Source: Serinicoccus marinus DSM 15273
GTDB lineage: Bacteria > Actinomycetota > Actinomycetes > Actinomycetales > Dermatophilaceae
Assembly: GCF_008386315.1 (NCBI RefSeq)
Contig: NZ_CP043808.1
Span: 2,294,001-2,358,000, forward strand
DNA: 64,000 nucleotides
Reading direction: 5' to 3'
This document shows, one piece after another, positions 8,694 through 17,928 of the stretch. The number at the start of each line of letters is the position of its first letter. The stretch's first letter is position 1. Both the position numbers and the translations under genes were made by a program. The notes under the pieces were generated by a model that saw nothing but the letters and a program-made list of their open reading frames with translations, searched no databases and had not been told where the DNA came from.

Positions 8694-9792
8694 TCAACCC
8701 CACCGGGCGTCGCCGATGGTTGCGGCGACCGCCTCCGCCACCAGCGCGGGCCCGGCATACACCAGGCCGGTATACAGCTGGACCAGGTCGGCGCCGGCGT
8801 CCACCAGGGCGGCGGCGTCCGCCCCCGTCATCACCCCGCCGACGCCGATGAGCGGCAGGTCGGTGAGCGATCGGACCTGGCCCACCACCTCGCGCGCCCG
8901 GACCGTGAGCGGCGCCCCCGACAGGCCGCCGGTCTGCCCGTTCGCCAGCGCCATCTCCCCCGGTGCGACGCCGCCGCGGGCGAGCGTCGTGTTGGTGGCG
9001 ACGAAGCCGGCGACCCCGACCCCCACCGACCCCCACCGCCTCCTCGAGCGCGGACCGGGTGAGATCCGGCGCGAGCTTGACCAGCACCGGGACGTCCCCG
9101 GCGGCCCGCACCACCGCCGTGAGCAGGGCGCGCAGCGGCTCGGCGTCCTGCAGCGAGCGCAGCCCGGGCGTGTTGGGGCTGGACACGTTGACGGCGAGGT
9201 AGTCGGCCAGCCCGTCCAGCGCGGCCACCGACGCGAGGTAGTCCGGCACCGCCTCCTCCACCGGCGTGACCTTGGACTTGCCGATGCTCACGCCCACGGG
9301 GATGCGCACCAGGCCGGCTCGCCGCGCGTCCCGCAGTCGCCGCGCCAGGGCGTGCACCCCCTCGTTGTTGAAGCCCATCCGGTTGATGACCGCTGCGCTC
9401 TCCGGGAGCCGGACCATCCGCGGTCGCGGGTTGCCGGGCTGGGCCCGGGCGGTGACGGTGCCGAGCTCCACGTGGCCGAGGCCGAGCGCCACCCACGTGG
9501 GCACCGCGCGCCCGTCCTTGTCCATGCCGGCCGCCAGCCCGATGCGGTGGTCGAAGCGCAGCCCCAGCAGGTCGACCGGGCGTGCCGGGGGGACGGCATA
9601 CCCCGTGGCCGCGACCAGGGCCCGCGTCGGAGCCACCCTCCCGAGGAGGTCAGCGGCGACGAGGGTCGCGTGGTGGGCGCGCTCGGCGTCGAGGCGCCAC
9701 AGGGCGGGGCGCGCCAGCCGCCGGTATGCCGTGCTCCCGGCGGCGGCGAGCAGGCGCCGGGTGGGCGGTGCGGGGACCGAGGACGCGCGCAT
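8694..9792 (-). CDS. pyrD: Quinone-dependent dihydroorotate dehydrogenase (class 2), frameshifted in this sequence
   Basis: About 365 residues when joined. It oxidises dihydroorotate to orotate at the membrane with FMN and quinone, in pyrimidine synthesis. Seen: the amphipathic N-terminal extension of class 2 enzymes, [31 protein letters not shown] (catalytic Ser region) and VKLAPD. The frame breaks near 9030 in the repetitive G-rich stretch GGTGGGGGTCGG and resumes as [16 protein letters not shown] through GVGGV to the stop at 8694. One extra G explains it. The 3' end carries a 32-bp near-duplication (8669-8732). ATG 9792 is the furthest plausible start. Confidence 0.85.
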
Positions 9793-9816
9793 GCCGGCAA
9801 CCCTAGACTGACGCGG

Positions 9817-10920
9817 ATGAGCACCCTGACCACCTCGCTGGACGGCTTCACCGCCGTCATCCCCGCGGGCGGGTCAGGGACCCGGCTGTGGCCGCTGTCG
9901 CGGCAGGACTCGCCGAAGTTCCTGCACGACCTGACCGGGACCGGCCGTTCCCTGCTGCAGGCCACCGTCGACCGGGTGCGCCCGCTGGCCGGTGACCGGG
10001 TCATGGTGGTGACGGGACGACGGCACGCCGACGCGGTGCGCGCGCAGCTGCCCGACCTGGGCGCCGAGGATCTCCTGCTGGAGCCTTCCCCGCGCAGCTC
10101 GATGCCGGCGGTCGGGTGGGCCGCCGCCGTCCTCGAGCGTCGTGACCCCGAGGCGGTGCTCGGCTCCTTCGCCGCCGACCACGTCATCGACGACGAGGCG
10201 GCCTTCGCCGCCAGCCTGCGACAGGCGGTCGTCGCCGCCCGGGCCGGGGCCCTGGTCACCCTGGGGATCCGGCCCCGCTACGCCTCGACCGCCTTCGGCT
10301 ACATCGAGCTCGGTGAGGCACGGCCGCTGCCCGGCGCGCCGGACGCGCACCAGGTCCGGTCGTTCGTGGAGAAGCCGGAGCGCGAGGTCGCCCAGGGCTA
10401 CCTCGAGGGTGGGCGGCACCGGTGGAACGCCGGGATCTTCGTCGTCCGGGCCAGGGTGCTGCTCGACCTCCTGGCGCAGGAGCGGCCCGAGATGGTGCGC
10501 CTGCTCCGGCACCTCGCGGCCGACCCCGGGCAGCTGGAGCAGGTCTGGGGCTCGCTGGACGCGCTCGCGATCGACCGTGCCGTCGCCGAGCCGGCCGCCC
10601 GCTCGGGTCACGTCACCGTCGTGCCCGCCGACGTCGGCTGGGACGACGTGGGTGACTTCGCCTCGCTCGCGAGCCTGCTCGAGGAACGGCCCGAGCACGG
10701 CGGCGTCCGGGTGCTGGGACGGGCCGGTGACGTCGTCGCCCGCGACTCCACCGGGGTCGTCGCGGCGCACGGCGAGCGCGCAGTCGTGGTGCTGGGGCTC
10801 GACGAGGTGGTCGTCGTGGACACCCCGGACGCCCTGCTGGTGACCACCCGCGAGCGCTGCCAGGACGTCCGGGGCGTGGTGGCGACCCTGCAGGAGCTGG
10901 GACGGGGGGACCTCACGTGA
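9817..10920 (+). CDS. manC: Mannose-1-phosphate guanylyltransferase
   Basis: A 367-residue nucleotidyltransferase making GDP-mannose from mannose-1-phosphate and GTP. The pyrophosphorylase loop GGSGTRLWPLSR is at about residue 18; the sugar-binding motifs FVEKPE (about 185) and WNAGIFV (about 205) and DVGWDDVGD near 275 are all present. It lacks the C-terminal phosphomannose-isomerase cupin domain of long ManC proteins, so this is the short actinobacterial form. Start ATG 9817. The next gene, a GT4 glycosyltransferase, overlaps it by GTGA, so the product GDP-mannose and its likely consumer are made together. Confidence 0.9.
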   Translation: MSTLTTSLDGFTAVIPAGGSGTRLWPLSRQDSPKFLHDLTGTGRSLLQATVDRVRPLAGDRVMVVTGRRHADAVRAQLPDLGAEDLLLEPSPRSSMPAVGWAAAVLERRDPEAVLGSFAADHVIDDEAAFAASLRQAVVAARAGALVTLGIRPRYASTAFGYIELGEARPLPGAPDAHQVRSFVEKPEREVAQGYLEGGRHRWNAGIFVVRARVLLDLLAQERPEMVRLLRHLAADPGQLEQVWGSLDALAIDRAVAEPAARSGHVTVVPADVGWDDVGDFASLASLLEERPEHGGVRVLGRAGDVVARDSTGVVAAHGERAVVVLGLDEVVVVDTPDALLVTTRERCQDVRGVVATLQELGRGDLT

Positions 10921-12209
10921 GCGACCGACCCGGCCGCGGTCCTTCTCGCCGCACGCTGCGCGACGGCGTGGGCCACCCGCTCGTCACCCGACGGCCACCC
11001 GACACACCCCCGCCGTCCGCCGACGGCATACCCGAGGCGCCCAGGCTGGACCACGTGCGCGTCGCCATCGTCACCGAGTCCTTCCTCCCCGCCCTCAACG
11101 GCGTCACCACCAGCGTGTGCAAGGTGCTGGAGTGCCTGCGCGAGCAGGGCCACGACGCCCTGGTCGTCGCCCCCGGCACCAGCCCGTGGAGCCCGGTCAT
11201 GACCCCGGAGCACTACGCGGGCTTCCCGGTGCACAGCGTCACCAGCGTCCCGGTCCGCAAGTTCCGCGTCGGCCTGCCGTCGTACGAGATCGAGACCGTG
11301 CTGCACCGGTTCCGCCCCGACGTCATGCACGTGGCCTCCCCTTTCGTCCTCGGCGTCCGCGGCCTCGTCGCGGCCCGGGCGCTCGGCATCCCCTCGGTCG
11401 CGATCTACCAGACCGACATGCCCTCCTACATCCGCCAGCACGCCGGTCCGGCCGGCGACCTCACCGCCCGGGCGACGTGGCGCTGGATCCGCCGCATCCA
11501 CGAGCAGGCCGACCTCACCCTGGCACCGTCCACGGCGGCGCTGACCGATCTCGCCGAGCACCAGGTGCCCCGGATCGCGCTCTGGGGACGTGGCGTGGAC
11601 GCCGACCTCTTCCACCCCGACCGCCGCACCGACCCCGGCGCCCTCGCGCTGCGCGACCGGCTCGCGCCTCGCGGAGAGACGGTGCTGGGCTACGTCGGGC
11701 GGCTCGCCCCGGAGAAGGAGCTGCACCGGCTCACCGAGCTCTCCTCGCTGCCCGGCACCCGCCTCGTGCTCGTCGGGGAGGGGCCGAGCCGGGAGATCCT
11801 GCAGGCGCAGCTGCCCGAGGCGGTCTTCCTCGGTCGGCGCGAGGGGGCCGAGCTGGCGCAGGCGTATGCCGCCTTCGACCTCTTCGTGCACACCGGCACG
11901 CGGGAGACCTTCGGCCAGACGCTGCAGGAGGCCTCGGCCGCCGGGCTGCCGGTCGTGGCGCCCGCACGGGGCGGCCCGCTGGACCTCATCCAACCCGGCG
12001 GCACCGGTGAGCTCTTCGACCCGGACGTGCGGGGCGCGCTGTGCGCCGCCGTGACCCCCCTCGTGGGGCCCACCGCTGCCGAGGTCCGGGAACGGATGGG
12101 TGCCGCCGGTCGGCAGCGGGTGCAGGAGCGGTCCTGGCCGGCGCTGGTGGACCAGCTCGTCGACCACTACTCGGCGGTGGTTCACGCCGGCTCGCGCTCG
12201 GTGGCCTGA
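10917..12209 (+). CDS. GT4-family glycosyltransferase, probable GDP-mannose-dependent mannosyltransferase
   Basis: A 430-residue GT-B glycosyltransferase. After a basic 45-residue leader comes the acceptor domain (VRVAIVTESFLPALNGV) and then the donor domain with GYVGRLAPEKEL, VGEGPSR and TRETFGQTLQEASAAGLPVV, the E-x7-E region of GT4 enzymes. It resembles MgtA/PimB-like mannosyltransferases that act on glycolipids at the inner leaflet. GTG 10917 overlaps the manC stop; GTG 11056, just before VRVAIVTES, is the alternative start. Coupling to a GDP-mannose synthase supports mannose as donor; the acceptor is unknown. Confidence 0.85.
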   Translation: MSDRPGRGPSRRTLRDGVGHPLVTRRPPDTPPPSADGIPEAPRLDHVRVAIVTESFLPALNGVTTSVCKVLECLREQGHDALVVAPGTSPWSPVMTPEHYAGFPVHSVTSVPVRKFRVGLPSYEIETVLHRFRPDVMHVASPFVLGVRGLVAARALGIPSVAIYQTDMPSYIRQHAGPAGDLTARATWRWIRRIHEQADLTLAPSTAALTDLAEHQVPRIALWGRGVDADLFHPDRRTDPGALALRDRLAPRGETVLGYVGRLAPEKELHRLTELSSLPGTRLVLVGEGPSREILQAQLPEAVFLGRREGAELAQAYAAFDLFVHTGTRETFGQTLQEASAAGLPVVAPARGGPLDLIQPGGTGELFDPDVRGALCAAVTPLVGPTAAEVRERMGAAGRQRVQERSWPALVDQLVDHYSAVVHAGSRSVA

Positions 12210-12261
12210 CGGGCATACCCCTGGAGCGGATCCGCGACGACGCCGACGTGAGGGCGCGGGG

Positions 12262-12955
12262 CTACTCCTCGACCGGGTAGCGCTCCAGCCGCTGCACGAG
12301 CGACTCACCCGGGTGAGGCGTCAGGCGGTCTACCCGCAGCGCGGCGGCGTCGACCTGCTGGGCGAGATGGCTGATGTCCACCCGCCCGGCCGCACCGGCG
12401 AGGCTGATCTGCCCCTCCTCCAGAGCCGAGACGTGCAGCAGCGTGAGGACCTGCTCGTCGTCGACCACGTCGTCGGCGAGGAACACCACGCCGGGCTGAC
12501 CCAGCTCCAACCGGCTCCGGCCCTCCTCGACCGCGGGGACCAGCTCTCCCTCGCCCTGGACGTAGGCCGGGTACTCGTAGAACGTCGAGCGCTGGCCCTC
12601 GCCCAGGGAGGTGATGGCGTCCGCAGCCGTCCAGATCACCTCGTCGACCTCCACCGTGACGTCCCGACCGACCTCGGGCGCCCCACCAGAGTCTCTGGGC
12701 TCCTCAGACCTCGGCGTCACGACCAGCACCTGGGACGCCCATCGGGCGATCTCGTCCTGGCTGTCGAGGTGGGCGATCGTGGTCCCTGACCCGACGACGA
12801 CCAGCGTGGCTGCCGCCGATGCACCGGTGCTCGGAGTCGTGACCGGGGGGTCGGCTCCTCCCGCCGGAGGCGCACCCGGCCAGCAGCGCGCATCCGAGCG
12901 CGAGCAGCATCGCTCCGGCGCGGCACCGGGCGTGGTCGACCTCGCGCCGGATCAC
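12262..12955 (-). CDS. Secreted lipoprotein of unknown function, frameshifted in this sequence
   Basis: Joined frames give a small exported lipoprotein: hydrophobic signal LLALGCALLAGC (lipobox Cys) with SG-rich spacer, then a frame change near 12865 (one extra G in GGCGGGAGG), then about 180 residues including TLVVVGSGTTIAHLDSQDE and TVEVDEVIWTAADAITS. The second half has alternating beta-strand character and a region, YVQGEGELVPAV, that suggests a small beta-barrel or PDZ/OB-like fold, but I recognise no family. The start is uncertain (ATG 12985, GTG 12955 or ATG 12910). It converges on the GT4 gene. Confidence 0.6.
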
Positions 12956-13056
12956 GGGCGAGCACCACTGCGTCGATCCGGCCATGTGCCTGCGACGCCT
13001 TCGGTCCGACCCGGGTTCCGCCGGAGCGGTGCGCCTCCCCCACTAGGCTGGAGCCG

Positions 13057-13605
13057 ATGAGCCCTTCGGAGCACGACGAGCACGAGAAGGCGTCCCTCGT
13101 GGTCGGGGTGGCGCTTCCGGTCCCCGAGCCCTGGGGCAGCCACCTGCAGCGGCTGCGCATCGGCTACGGCGAGGAGCGCGCGGCCGCCATCCCGACGCAC
13201 ATCACCCTGCTGCCCCCGACCCCGTGCAGCGCGCCCGAGCTGGAGGCCCTGGAGGCCCACCTGCTCTCGGTGGCTCGGGACCACGCCGCCTTCGAGGTCA
13301 TGCTGCGCGGGACGGGCACCTTCCGGCCGGTGTCGGAGGTGGTCTTCGTGCAGGTGGCCAAGGGGGTCGCCGACTGCGAGCGACTCGAGCGGGCCGTGCG
13401 GCGCGGGCCGCTGCAGCGCACGCTGGACTTCCCCTACCACCCTCACGTCACGCTCGCCCACGACCTGCCGCTGGCCGCCCTGGACCGCGCCTTCCGCGAC
13501 CTCGGCGCCTTCAGCTGCACCTACCCCGCGGACGCCTTCCGGCTCTACGTCCACGACGGGGACGGCGTCTGGCGCACCCGCGCGGACTACCCGCTCACCG
13601 GGTGA
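13057..13605 (+). CDS. 2'-5' RNA ligase/cyclic phosphodiesterase (2H) family protein
   Basis: A 182-residue member of the 2H phosphoesterase superfamily. The two catalytic H-x-T motifs are seen as HITL (about residue 48) and HVTL (about 130), spaced as in LigT/ThpR and YjcG-like proteins. Bacterial members hydrolyse cyclic phosphates or ligate 2'-5' bonds in vitro; the physiological role of this subgroup is unclear. Start ATG 13057. It converges with the LysM gene with only 3 bp between stop codons. Confidence 0.8.
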   Translation: MSPSEHDEHEKASLVVGVALPVPEPWGSHLQRLRIGYGEERAAAIPTHITLLPPTPCSAPELEALEAHLLSVARDHAAFEVMLRGTGTFRPVSEVVFVQVAKGVADCERLERAVRRGPLQRTLDFPYHPHVTLAHDLPLAALDRAFRDLGAFSCTYPADAFRLYVHDGDGVWRTRADYPLTG

Positions 13606-13608
13606 GGA

Positions 13609-13899
13609 TCAGCGGCGCGGGAGCTTGAAGACCTGCCCGGGGAAGATGAGGTCGGGTCGCTCGATCCCGTTGAGCCGCACCATCTCGTCGAGGTCCACGC
13701 CGCGCTCCTGGGCGATTCCGGACAGCGTCTGACCTGGCTGGACGGTGACCGTGGCATGACGCGGCTCCTCGGCCGGCACCGGCTCGGTCGTCCCCGATGC
13801 CGGCGACGCCGTCGAGGTGGGACGGCTGTCCTGCTGCCCGCCCGCTCGCGCCTCGCGGACGCCGTCGATCGCGCCCTTGATCCGGTCGAACAGTCCCAT
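13609..13899 (-). CDS. Small LysM-domain protein
   Basis: A 96-residue protein with a short amphipathic N-terminus (MGLFDRIKGAIDGV), a Ser/Thr/Pro-rich linker and one C-terminal LysM domain (about residues 48-94; VQPGQTLSGIAQE...LNGIERPDLIFPGQ). It has no signal peptide, like the LysM stress proteins of the YgaU type, though without a BON domain. LysM binds N-acetylglucosamine polymers such as peptidoglycan, so how it would meet its ligand is unclear. Start ATG 13899 follows GGAGGA with 7-base spacing; the longer open frame upstream is not needed. Confidence 0.8.
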   Translation of the reverse strand: MGLFDRIKGAIDGVREARAGGQQDSRPTSTASPASGTTEPVPAEEPRHATVTVQPGQTLSGIAQERGVDLDEMVRLNGIERPDLIFPGQVFKLPRR

Positions 13900-14101
13900 G
13901 TCTGGCTCCTCCACGTGCGGGCACTCGGGGCCGGACCGCCATGGCCGGGCACTGGCCCGGACGATGACGCGGCACCGGCTCGCTGGCACGCTAGCCCAGG
14001 GTCCGGACCGGGGGCCACTCGACCGTGGTGACGCTCGTCCAGGGTGCTAGCGTCGAGCGCGTCAGCGCACCGCAGTCCCGCCTCGAAAGAAGGTCCCTCT
14101 C

Positions 14102-15088
14102 GTGAACACCCCCGTCAAGGTCGCGGTCACCGGCGCGGCCGGCCAGATCGGCTACAGCCTGCTCTTCCGCATCGCCTCCGGCGAGCTGCTCGGCAAGGAC
14201 ACCCCGGTCGAGCTGCGGCTGCTGGAGATCACGCCCGCGCTCGGGGCGCTCGAGGGCGTCGTCATGGAGCTCGACGACTGCGCTTTCCCGCTGCTCGCGG
14301 GGGTCGAGACCGGGGACGACGCCGACGTCGTCTTCGACGGCGTCAACGTGGCTCTGCTCGTCGGCGCGCGCCCACGCACCAAGGGGATGGAGCGCGGCGA
14401 CCTGCTCGAGGCCAACGGCGCGATCTTCACCGCGCAGGGCAAGGCGCTCAACGACCACGCGGCCGACGACGTGCGGATCACCGTCACCGGCAACCCGGCC
14501 AACACCAACGCGCTCATCGCGATGAGCAACGCCCCCGACATCCCGGCCGAGCGGTTCTCCGCGCTCACCCGGCTGGACCACAACCGCGCGATCGCCCAGC
14601 TCGCGGCCAAGGTCGGCGCCCCCGTCACCGACGTCTCGCACATGACGATCTGGGGCAACCACAGCGCGACGCAGTACCCCGACCTCTTCCACGCCCAGGT
14701 CGGCGGTCGCAACGCCGCCGAGGCGGTGGGCGACCAGCAGTGGATCGAGGACACCTTCATCCCCACCGTCGCCAAGCGTGGCGCGGCCATCATTGAGGCG
14801 CGCGGCTCCTCCTCGGCCGCCTCCGCCGCGTCGGCGACGATCGACCACGCCCGCGACTGGCTGCGCGGCTCCCCCGAGGGCGACTGGGTCTCGATGGCGG
14901 TCCGCTCCGACGGGTCCTACGGCGTCGAGGAGGGCATCATGAGCTCCTTCCCGGTGACCACCCGCGACGGCTCCTACGAGATCGTCCAGGGCCTGGACAT
15001 CGACGACTTCTCCCGGGGCCGGATCGACGCCTCCGTCGCCGAGCTGGTCGAGGAGAAGGCCGCGGTCACCGAGCTCGGCCTCATCTGA
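14102..15088 (+). CDS. mdh: Malate dehydrogenase
   Basis: A 328-residue NAD-dependent malate dehydrogenase (TCA cycle, malate to oxaloacetate). The Rossmann motif [11 protein letters not shown] starts at residue 11; the mobile-loop arginines are in [24 protein letters not shown], the catalytic LTRLDHNRA and the active-site histidine in [11 protein letters not shown] are present. Length and motifs match the LDH-like cytosolic-type MDH of actinobacteria. GTG 14102 follows AGAAGG. It is monocistronic, ending at a hairpin and converging on DUF3017/folD. Confidence 0.95.
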   Translation: MNTPVKVAVTGAAGQIGYSLLFRIASGELLGKDTPVELRLLEITPALGALEGVVMELDDCAFPLLAGVETGDDADVVFDGVNVALLVGARPRTKGMERGDLLEANGAIFTAQGKALNDHAADDVRITVTGNPANTNALIAMSNAPDIPAERFSALTRLDHNRAIAQLAAKVGAPVTDVSHMTIWGNHSATQYPDLFHAQVGGRNAAEAVGDQQWIEDTFIPTVAKRGAAIIEARGSSSAASAASATIDHARDWLRGSPEGDWVSMAVRSDGSYGVEEGIMSSFPVTTRDGSYEIVQGLDIDDFSRGRIDASVAELVEEKAAVTELGLI

Positions 15089-15097
15089 GCGAACGCG

Positions 15098-15130
15098 CGG
15101 GCGGCCTCGGCGGTATGCCGGGGCCGCCCG
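15098..15130. terminator. Hairpin after mdh
   Basis: CGGGCGGCC pairs with GGCCGCCCG around an interior that contains one copy of the GGTATGCC octamer. It sits between the convergent stops of mdh and the DUF3017 gene and may serve both. Confidence 0.6.
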
Positions 15131-15136
15131 TCCGGT

Positions 15137-15445
15137 TCAGACGATGCGCAGCGTCGAGGCGAGCACCGCGACCGCGGCGCCGAGCAGCAGGAGGGTCGCG
15201 ACGTCGACCCACCGCCCCCGGACCGCCAGACCGCCGGCGCGGGCGGTGGGAAGCCCCGCGCGGAGCAGCGCGAGCACACCCAGGGTGGCGCCCAGGGCAT
15301 ACCCGTAGGCGCGCAGGTTCGAGGACAGCAGGAGCAGGGCCGCCACCAGCAGGCCGAGCAGGCTCAGCCACCACACCCCGAGCACCGGTCCGGACGGGTC
15401 GACGCCGCCGGGTAGCTCGTCGGGATCCTCCGCGGCGGGCGTCAT
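15137..15445 (-). CDS. DUF3017 small membrane protein
   Basis: A 102-residue protein with an acidic Pro-rich N-terminus and three hydrophobic helices (about residues 24-40, 46-60 and 78-100). This matches the DUF3017 family found next to folD/mdh in actinobacteria; its function is unknown. ATG 15445 overlaps the folD stop (ATGA), so it is co-translated with folD. Confidence 0.75.
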   Translation of the reverse strand: MTPAAEDPDELPGGVDPSGPVLGVWWLSLLGLLVAALLLLSSNLRAYGYALGATLGVLALLRAGLPTARAGGLAVRGRWVDVATLLLLGAAVAVLASTLRIV

Positions 15446-16305
15446 CCGGCCGACGAAGAGCCCGACGCGGACCGCTCCGCCGCCTCGACGACGTTGGTCA
15501 GCAGCATCGCCCGCGTCATCGGTCCCACCCCACCGGGGTTGGGGGTCAGCCACCCGGCGACCTCGGCGACGCCCGGGTGGATGTCCCCGGCGATCTTGCC
15601 GTCGCGCCGCGCCACCCCCACGTCGAGCACGGCCGCACCGGGCTTGACCATGTCGGGGGTGATCATGTCCGGCACACCGGCCGCCGAGACGACGATGTCG
15701 GCCCGACGGGTGTGCGCGGCCAGGTCGCGGGTGCCGGTGTGGCACAACGTCACCGTGGCGTTCTCGCTGCGCCGGGTGAGGATGAGCCCCAGCGGGCGCC
15801 CCACCGTGAGACCGCGCCCCACGACGACGACCTCCGCTCCGGCGATCGGGACGTCGTAGCGACGCAGCAGCTCGACGCACCCGACCGGCGTGCACGGCAG
15901 CGGTGCGGGCTCGTTCATGACCAGGGCACCGAGGTTGGTCGGGTGCAGCCCGTCGACGTCCTTGGCCGGGTCGACCCGGGAGAGGATGGCGAACTCGTCC
16001 AGCCCGGTCGGCTGCTGCACCAGGAAGGCGGTGACGGCGGGGTCGTCGTTGAGCTCGTCGACCACGGCCAGCACCTCCTCGAGGCTGGACCCCGCGGGCA
16101 GCTCCCGGCGCACCGAGGTGACCCCGATCTGCGCGCAGTCCTTGTGCTTGGCGCCGACATACCACCGGCTGGCCGGGTCGTCCCCGACGAGGACGGTCGC
16201 CAGCCCCGGCACCACGCCGCGCTCGGCCAGGGCCTCCACCCGGCTCCGCAGCTCGTCCTGGATCGTCGCGTGCACGGCCTTGCCGTCGAGCATCGTGGCG
16301 GTCAT
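15442..16305 (-). CDS. folD: Bifunctional methylenetetrahydrofolate dehydrogenase/cyclohydrolase
   Basis: A 287-residue one-carbon enzyme that interconverts 5,10-methylene-, methenyl- and 10-formyl-THF with NADP. The catalytic Lys motif [12 protein letters not shown] (Y-x3-K) is near residue 46, VQQPTG near 96, LPCTPVG near 136, the dinucleotide loop [11 protein letters not shown] near 162, and [13 protein letters not shown] near the C-terminus. It supplies 10-formyl-THF used by PurN and PurH, encoded just upstream on the same strand. Start ATG 16305. Confidence 0.95.
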   Translation of the reverse strand: MTATMLDGKAVHATIQDELRSRVEALAERGVVPGLATVLVGDDPASRWYVGAKHKDCAQIGVTSVRRELPAGSSLEEVLAVVDELNDDPAVTAFLVQQPTGLDEFAILSRVDPAKDVDGLHPTNLGALVMNEPAPLPCTPVGCVELLRRYDVPIAGAEVVVVGRGLTVGRPLGLILTRRSENATVTLCHTGTRDLAAHTRRADIVVSAAGVPDMITPDMVKPGAAVLDVGVARRDGKIAGDIHPGVAEVAGWLTPNPGGVGPMTRAMLLTNVVEAAERSASGSSSAG

Positions 16306-16354
16306 GGGGGCAGTCTAGGGCGGCGGTCCCGGGCGATCGGACCGACAGGCGGCC

Positions 16355-16891
16355 TCACTCCCAGTCGACGTCGCCGCCCGGCTCGAAGCTGAGGTCGACC
16401 AGCAGCTCGGTGGCGATCCGCTCGAGACCGGCCCGCAGACCCGGCAGATCCGCCTCCGGCGGCACCCGGAGCCGCGCGCGCGCGGCGAAGAGGTCCCCGC
16501 CGGCCTGCGGGGTCGGGACCACCTTGGTCTGCAGGTCCTCCACCGACACCCGGTGCTCGGCCAGGGCCGCGGTGATCTCCTTGACGATGCCCGGCCGGTC
16601 GTTGCCGACGAGGTCGAGGTGCAGCAGGCCAGCGTCCTCAGCCTGCTCCGGCTGAGGGCGGGCGGTGTGCACCGTCGTGTCGAGCACCCCGGTGAGCCCG
16701 GCGAGGGCGTCCGCCAGAGCCTGCGCCGACGCCTCCGCGACGTCGACGGTGGCGATGCCGGCGAACTTCCCGGCCAGCTCCGCGAGCTGGCTGCGCTCCC
16801 AGCTGCCGCCGTGCTCCGCGATGACGTCGGCCAGCGCGCTGACCAGGCCCGGACGGTCGTCGCCGACAACGGTGATCACGAGGGTCGCCAT
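16355..16891 (-). CDS. Tandem ACT-domain protein (GcvR-like)
   Basis: A 178-residue protein made of two ACT domains: VVGDDRPGLVSALADV (about residues 6-22) and LVGNDRPGIVKEITAAL (about 94-110), each with the D-R-P-G ligand-loop signature. Such proteins bind small molecules, often amino acids, and regulate partners; GcvR of E. coli is the best-known relative. No DNA-binding domain is present. ATG 16891 is chosen over the long open frame upstream, which is a shadow of the transporter gene. The ligand and partner are unknown. Confidence 0.8.
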   Translation of the reverse strand: MATLVITVVGDDRPGLVSALADVIAEHGGSWERSQLAELAGKFAGIATVDVAEASAQALADALAGLTGVLDTTVHTARPQPEQAEDAGLLHLDLVGNDRPGIVKEITAALAEHRVSVEDLQTKVVPTPQAGGDLFAARARLRVPPEADLPGLRAGLERIATELLVDLSFEPGGDVDWE

Positions 16892-16896
16892 GACGC

Positions 16897-17928
16897 CTAC
16901 CCTACCGGCGACCTGCCCTTCCTCGTCGCCGCGGCACCCGGGACCCGCCGTCGCGACAGGGCCGCCCAGACCGCACCCAGGACCGCCAGCAGCACGCCGG
17001 TCACCACCCGTGGGCCCAGCACGTGGTCCGCGGCAGGGTGGAGCGCGTCGATCAGGATGCCCGTGGCGAGCTGGGTGGTCACCGCCACCAGGGCGAAGAC
17101 CAGGACCGGCAGGTGCTGCACGGCGAAGGCCGCCGCGGCGATGTAGCCGATCCCGATCACGCCGCCGGTCCAGACCCACCACGGCAGACCCGACCCGGCG
17201 GCACGCAGCGGCGCGTCCTGCGTGGCCGCCACCACCCCGCCCAGCGCGAGCAGCATGAGCGTCCCGGTGAGGAAGTTGACCCATGCGGTGGCCAGCGTGG
17301 CACCGCCGACGACGGTCAGGACACCGTTGAACCCCTGCTGCACCGAGGTCAGGGCGCCGACGAGCGCGACCACGAGCAGGGGCAGCACGACGGCGGGGCC
17401 CGCTGCCGCGCCGTCTGCGCCGTCGGGTCCGCGTGGGGCGGTCGCGGCGACCGCCACCCCCAGGACGGCGAGCCCGGCCGCCAGCACCCTGCCCCGCCGC
17501 AGCCGCTGCGCCGGGCGCGGGCCCAGACCGAGCCGGTCCACGAGCAGAGCCCCGGCCGACTGCCCGCCGACCAGCGCCACGAGGAAGGCGGTCACGCCCA
17601 CCAGCGGGACGGCATACGTCTGCCCCGCGACGAGCAGCGCCCCCGCCGTGCCACCGAGCACCTGCCACCACCGCAACCGGCCGGACCGCACGGCCGCCCA
17701 GACCCTCGCCGCGCTCCGCCGCAGCGTCGGCACGGCGAGCATCAGGGTGAGCAGCACCAGCCCGCTGCCGAAGGAGATCGTGGCGGCCGGGAGCCCGCCC
17801 AGCTGCTGCGCGAGGGTGCCGTTGACCCGCGACTGGAGGGCGAGCGCGGCCCCGCAGGTGGCGGCGGCCACGAGGGCGGGGGCGATCCGCTCGGGAGCCC
17901 CCGCCGAGGCGGAGGCCTCAGTGGGCAA
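16897..17928 (-). CDS. DMT-superfamily (DUF606/YdcZ-like) membrane transporter
   Basis: A 343-residue protein with about ten hydrophobic helices arranged as two repeated halves, the second marked by [32 protein letters not shown] strings as in YdcZ proteins. The NG-x-L and Q motifs of helix 1 ([12 protein letters not shown]) recur in the second half (VQQGFNGVL). The substrate is unknown. TTG 17928 overlaps the end of purH by 11 bp; a GTG about 18 codons downstream is a possible alternative. The position between purH and folD is unusual for a transporter and may be a local insertion. Confidence 0.75.
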   Translation of the reverse strand: MPTEASASAGAPERIAPALVAAATCGAALALQSRVNGTLAQQLGGLPAATISFGSGLVLLTLMLAVPTLRRSAARVWAAVRSGRLRWWQVLGGTAGALLVAGQTYAVPLVGVTAFLVALVGGQSAGALLVDRLGLGPRPAQRLRRGRVLAAGLAVLGVAVAATAPRGPDGADGAAAGPAVVLPLLVVALVGALTSVQQGFNGVLTVVGGATLATAWVNFLTGTLMLLALGGVVAATQDAPLRAAGSGLPWWVWTGGVIGIGYIAAAAFAVQHLPVLVFALVAVTTQLATGILIDALHPAADHVLGPRVVTGVLLAVLGAVWAALSRRRVPGAAATRKGRSPVG

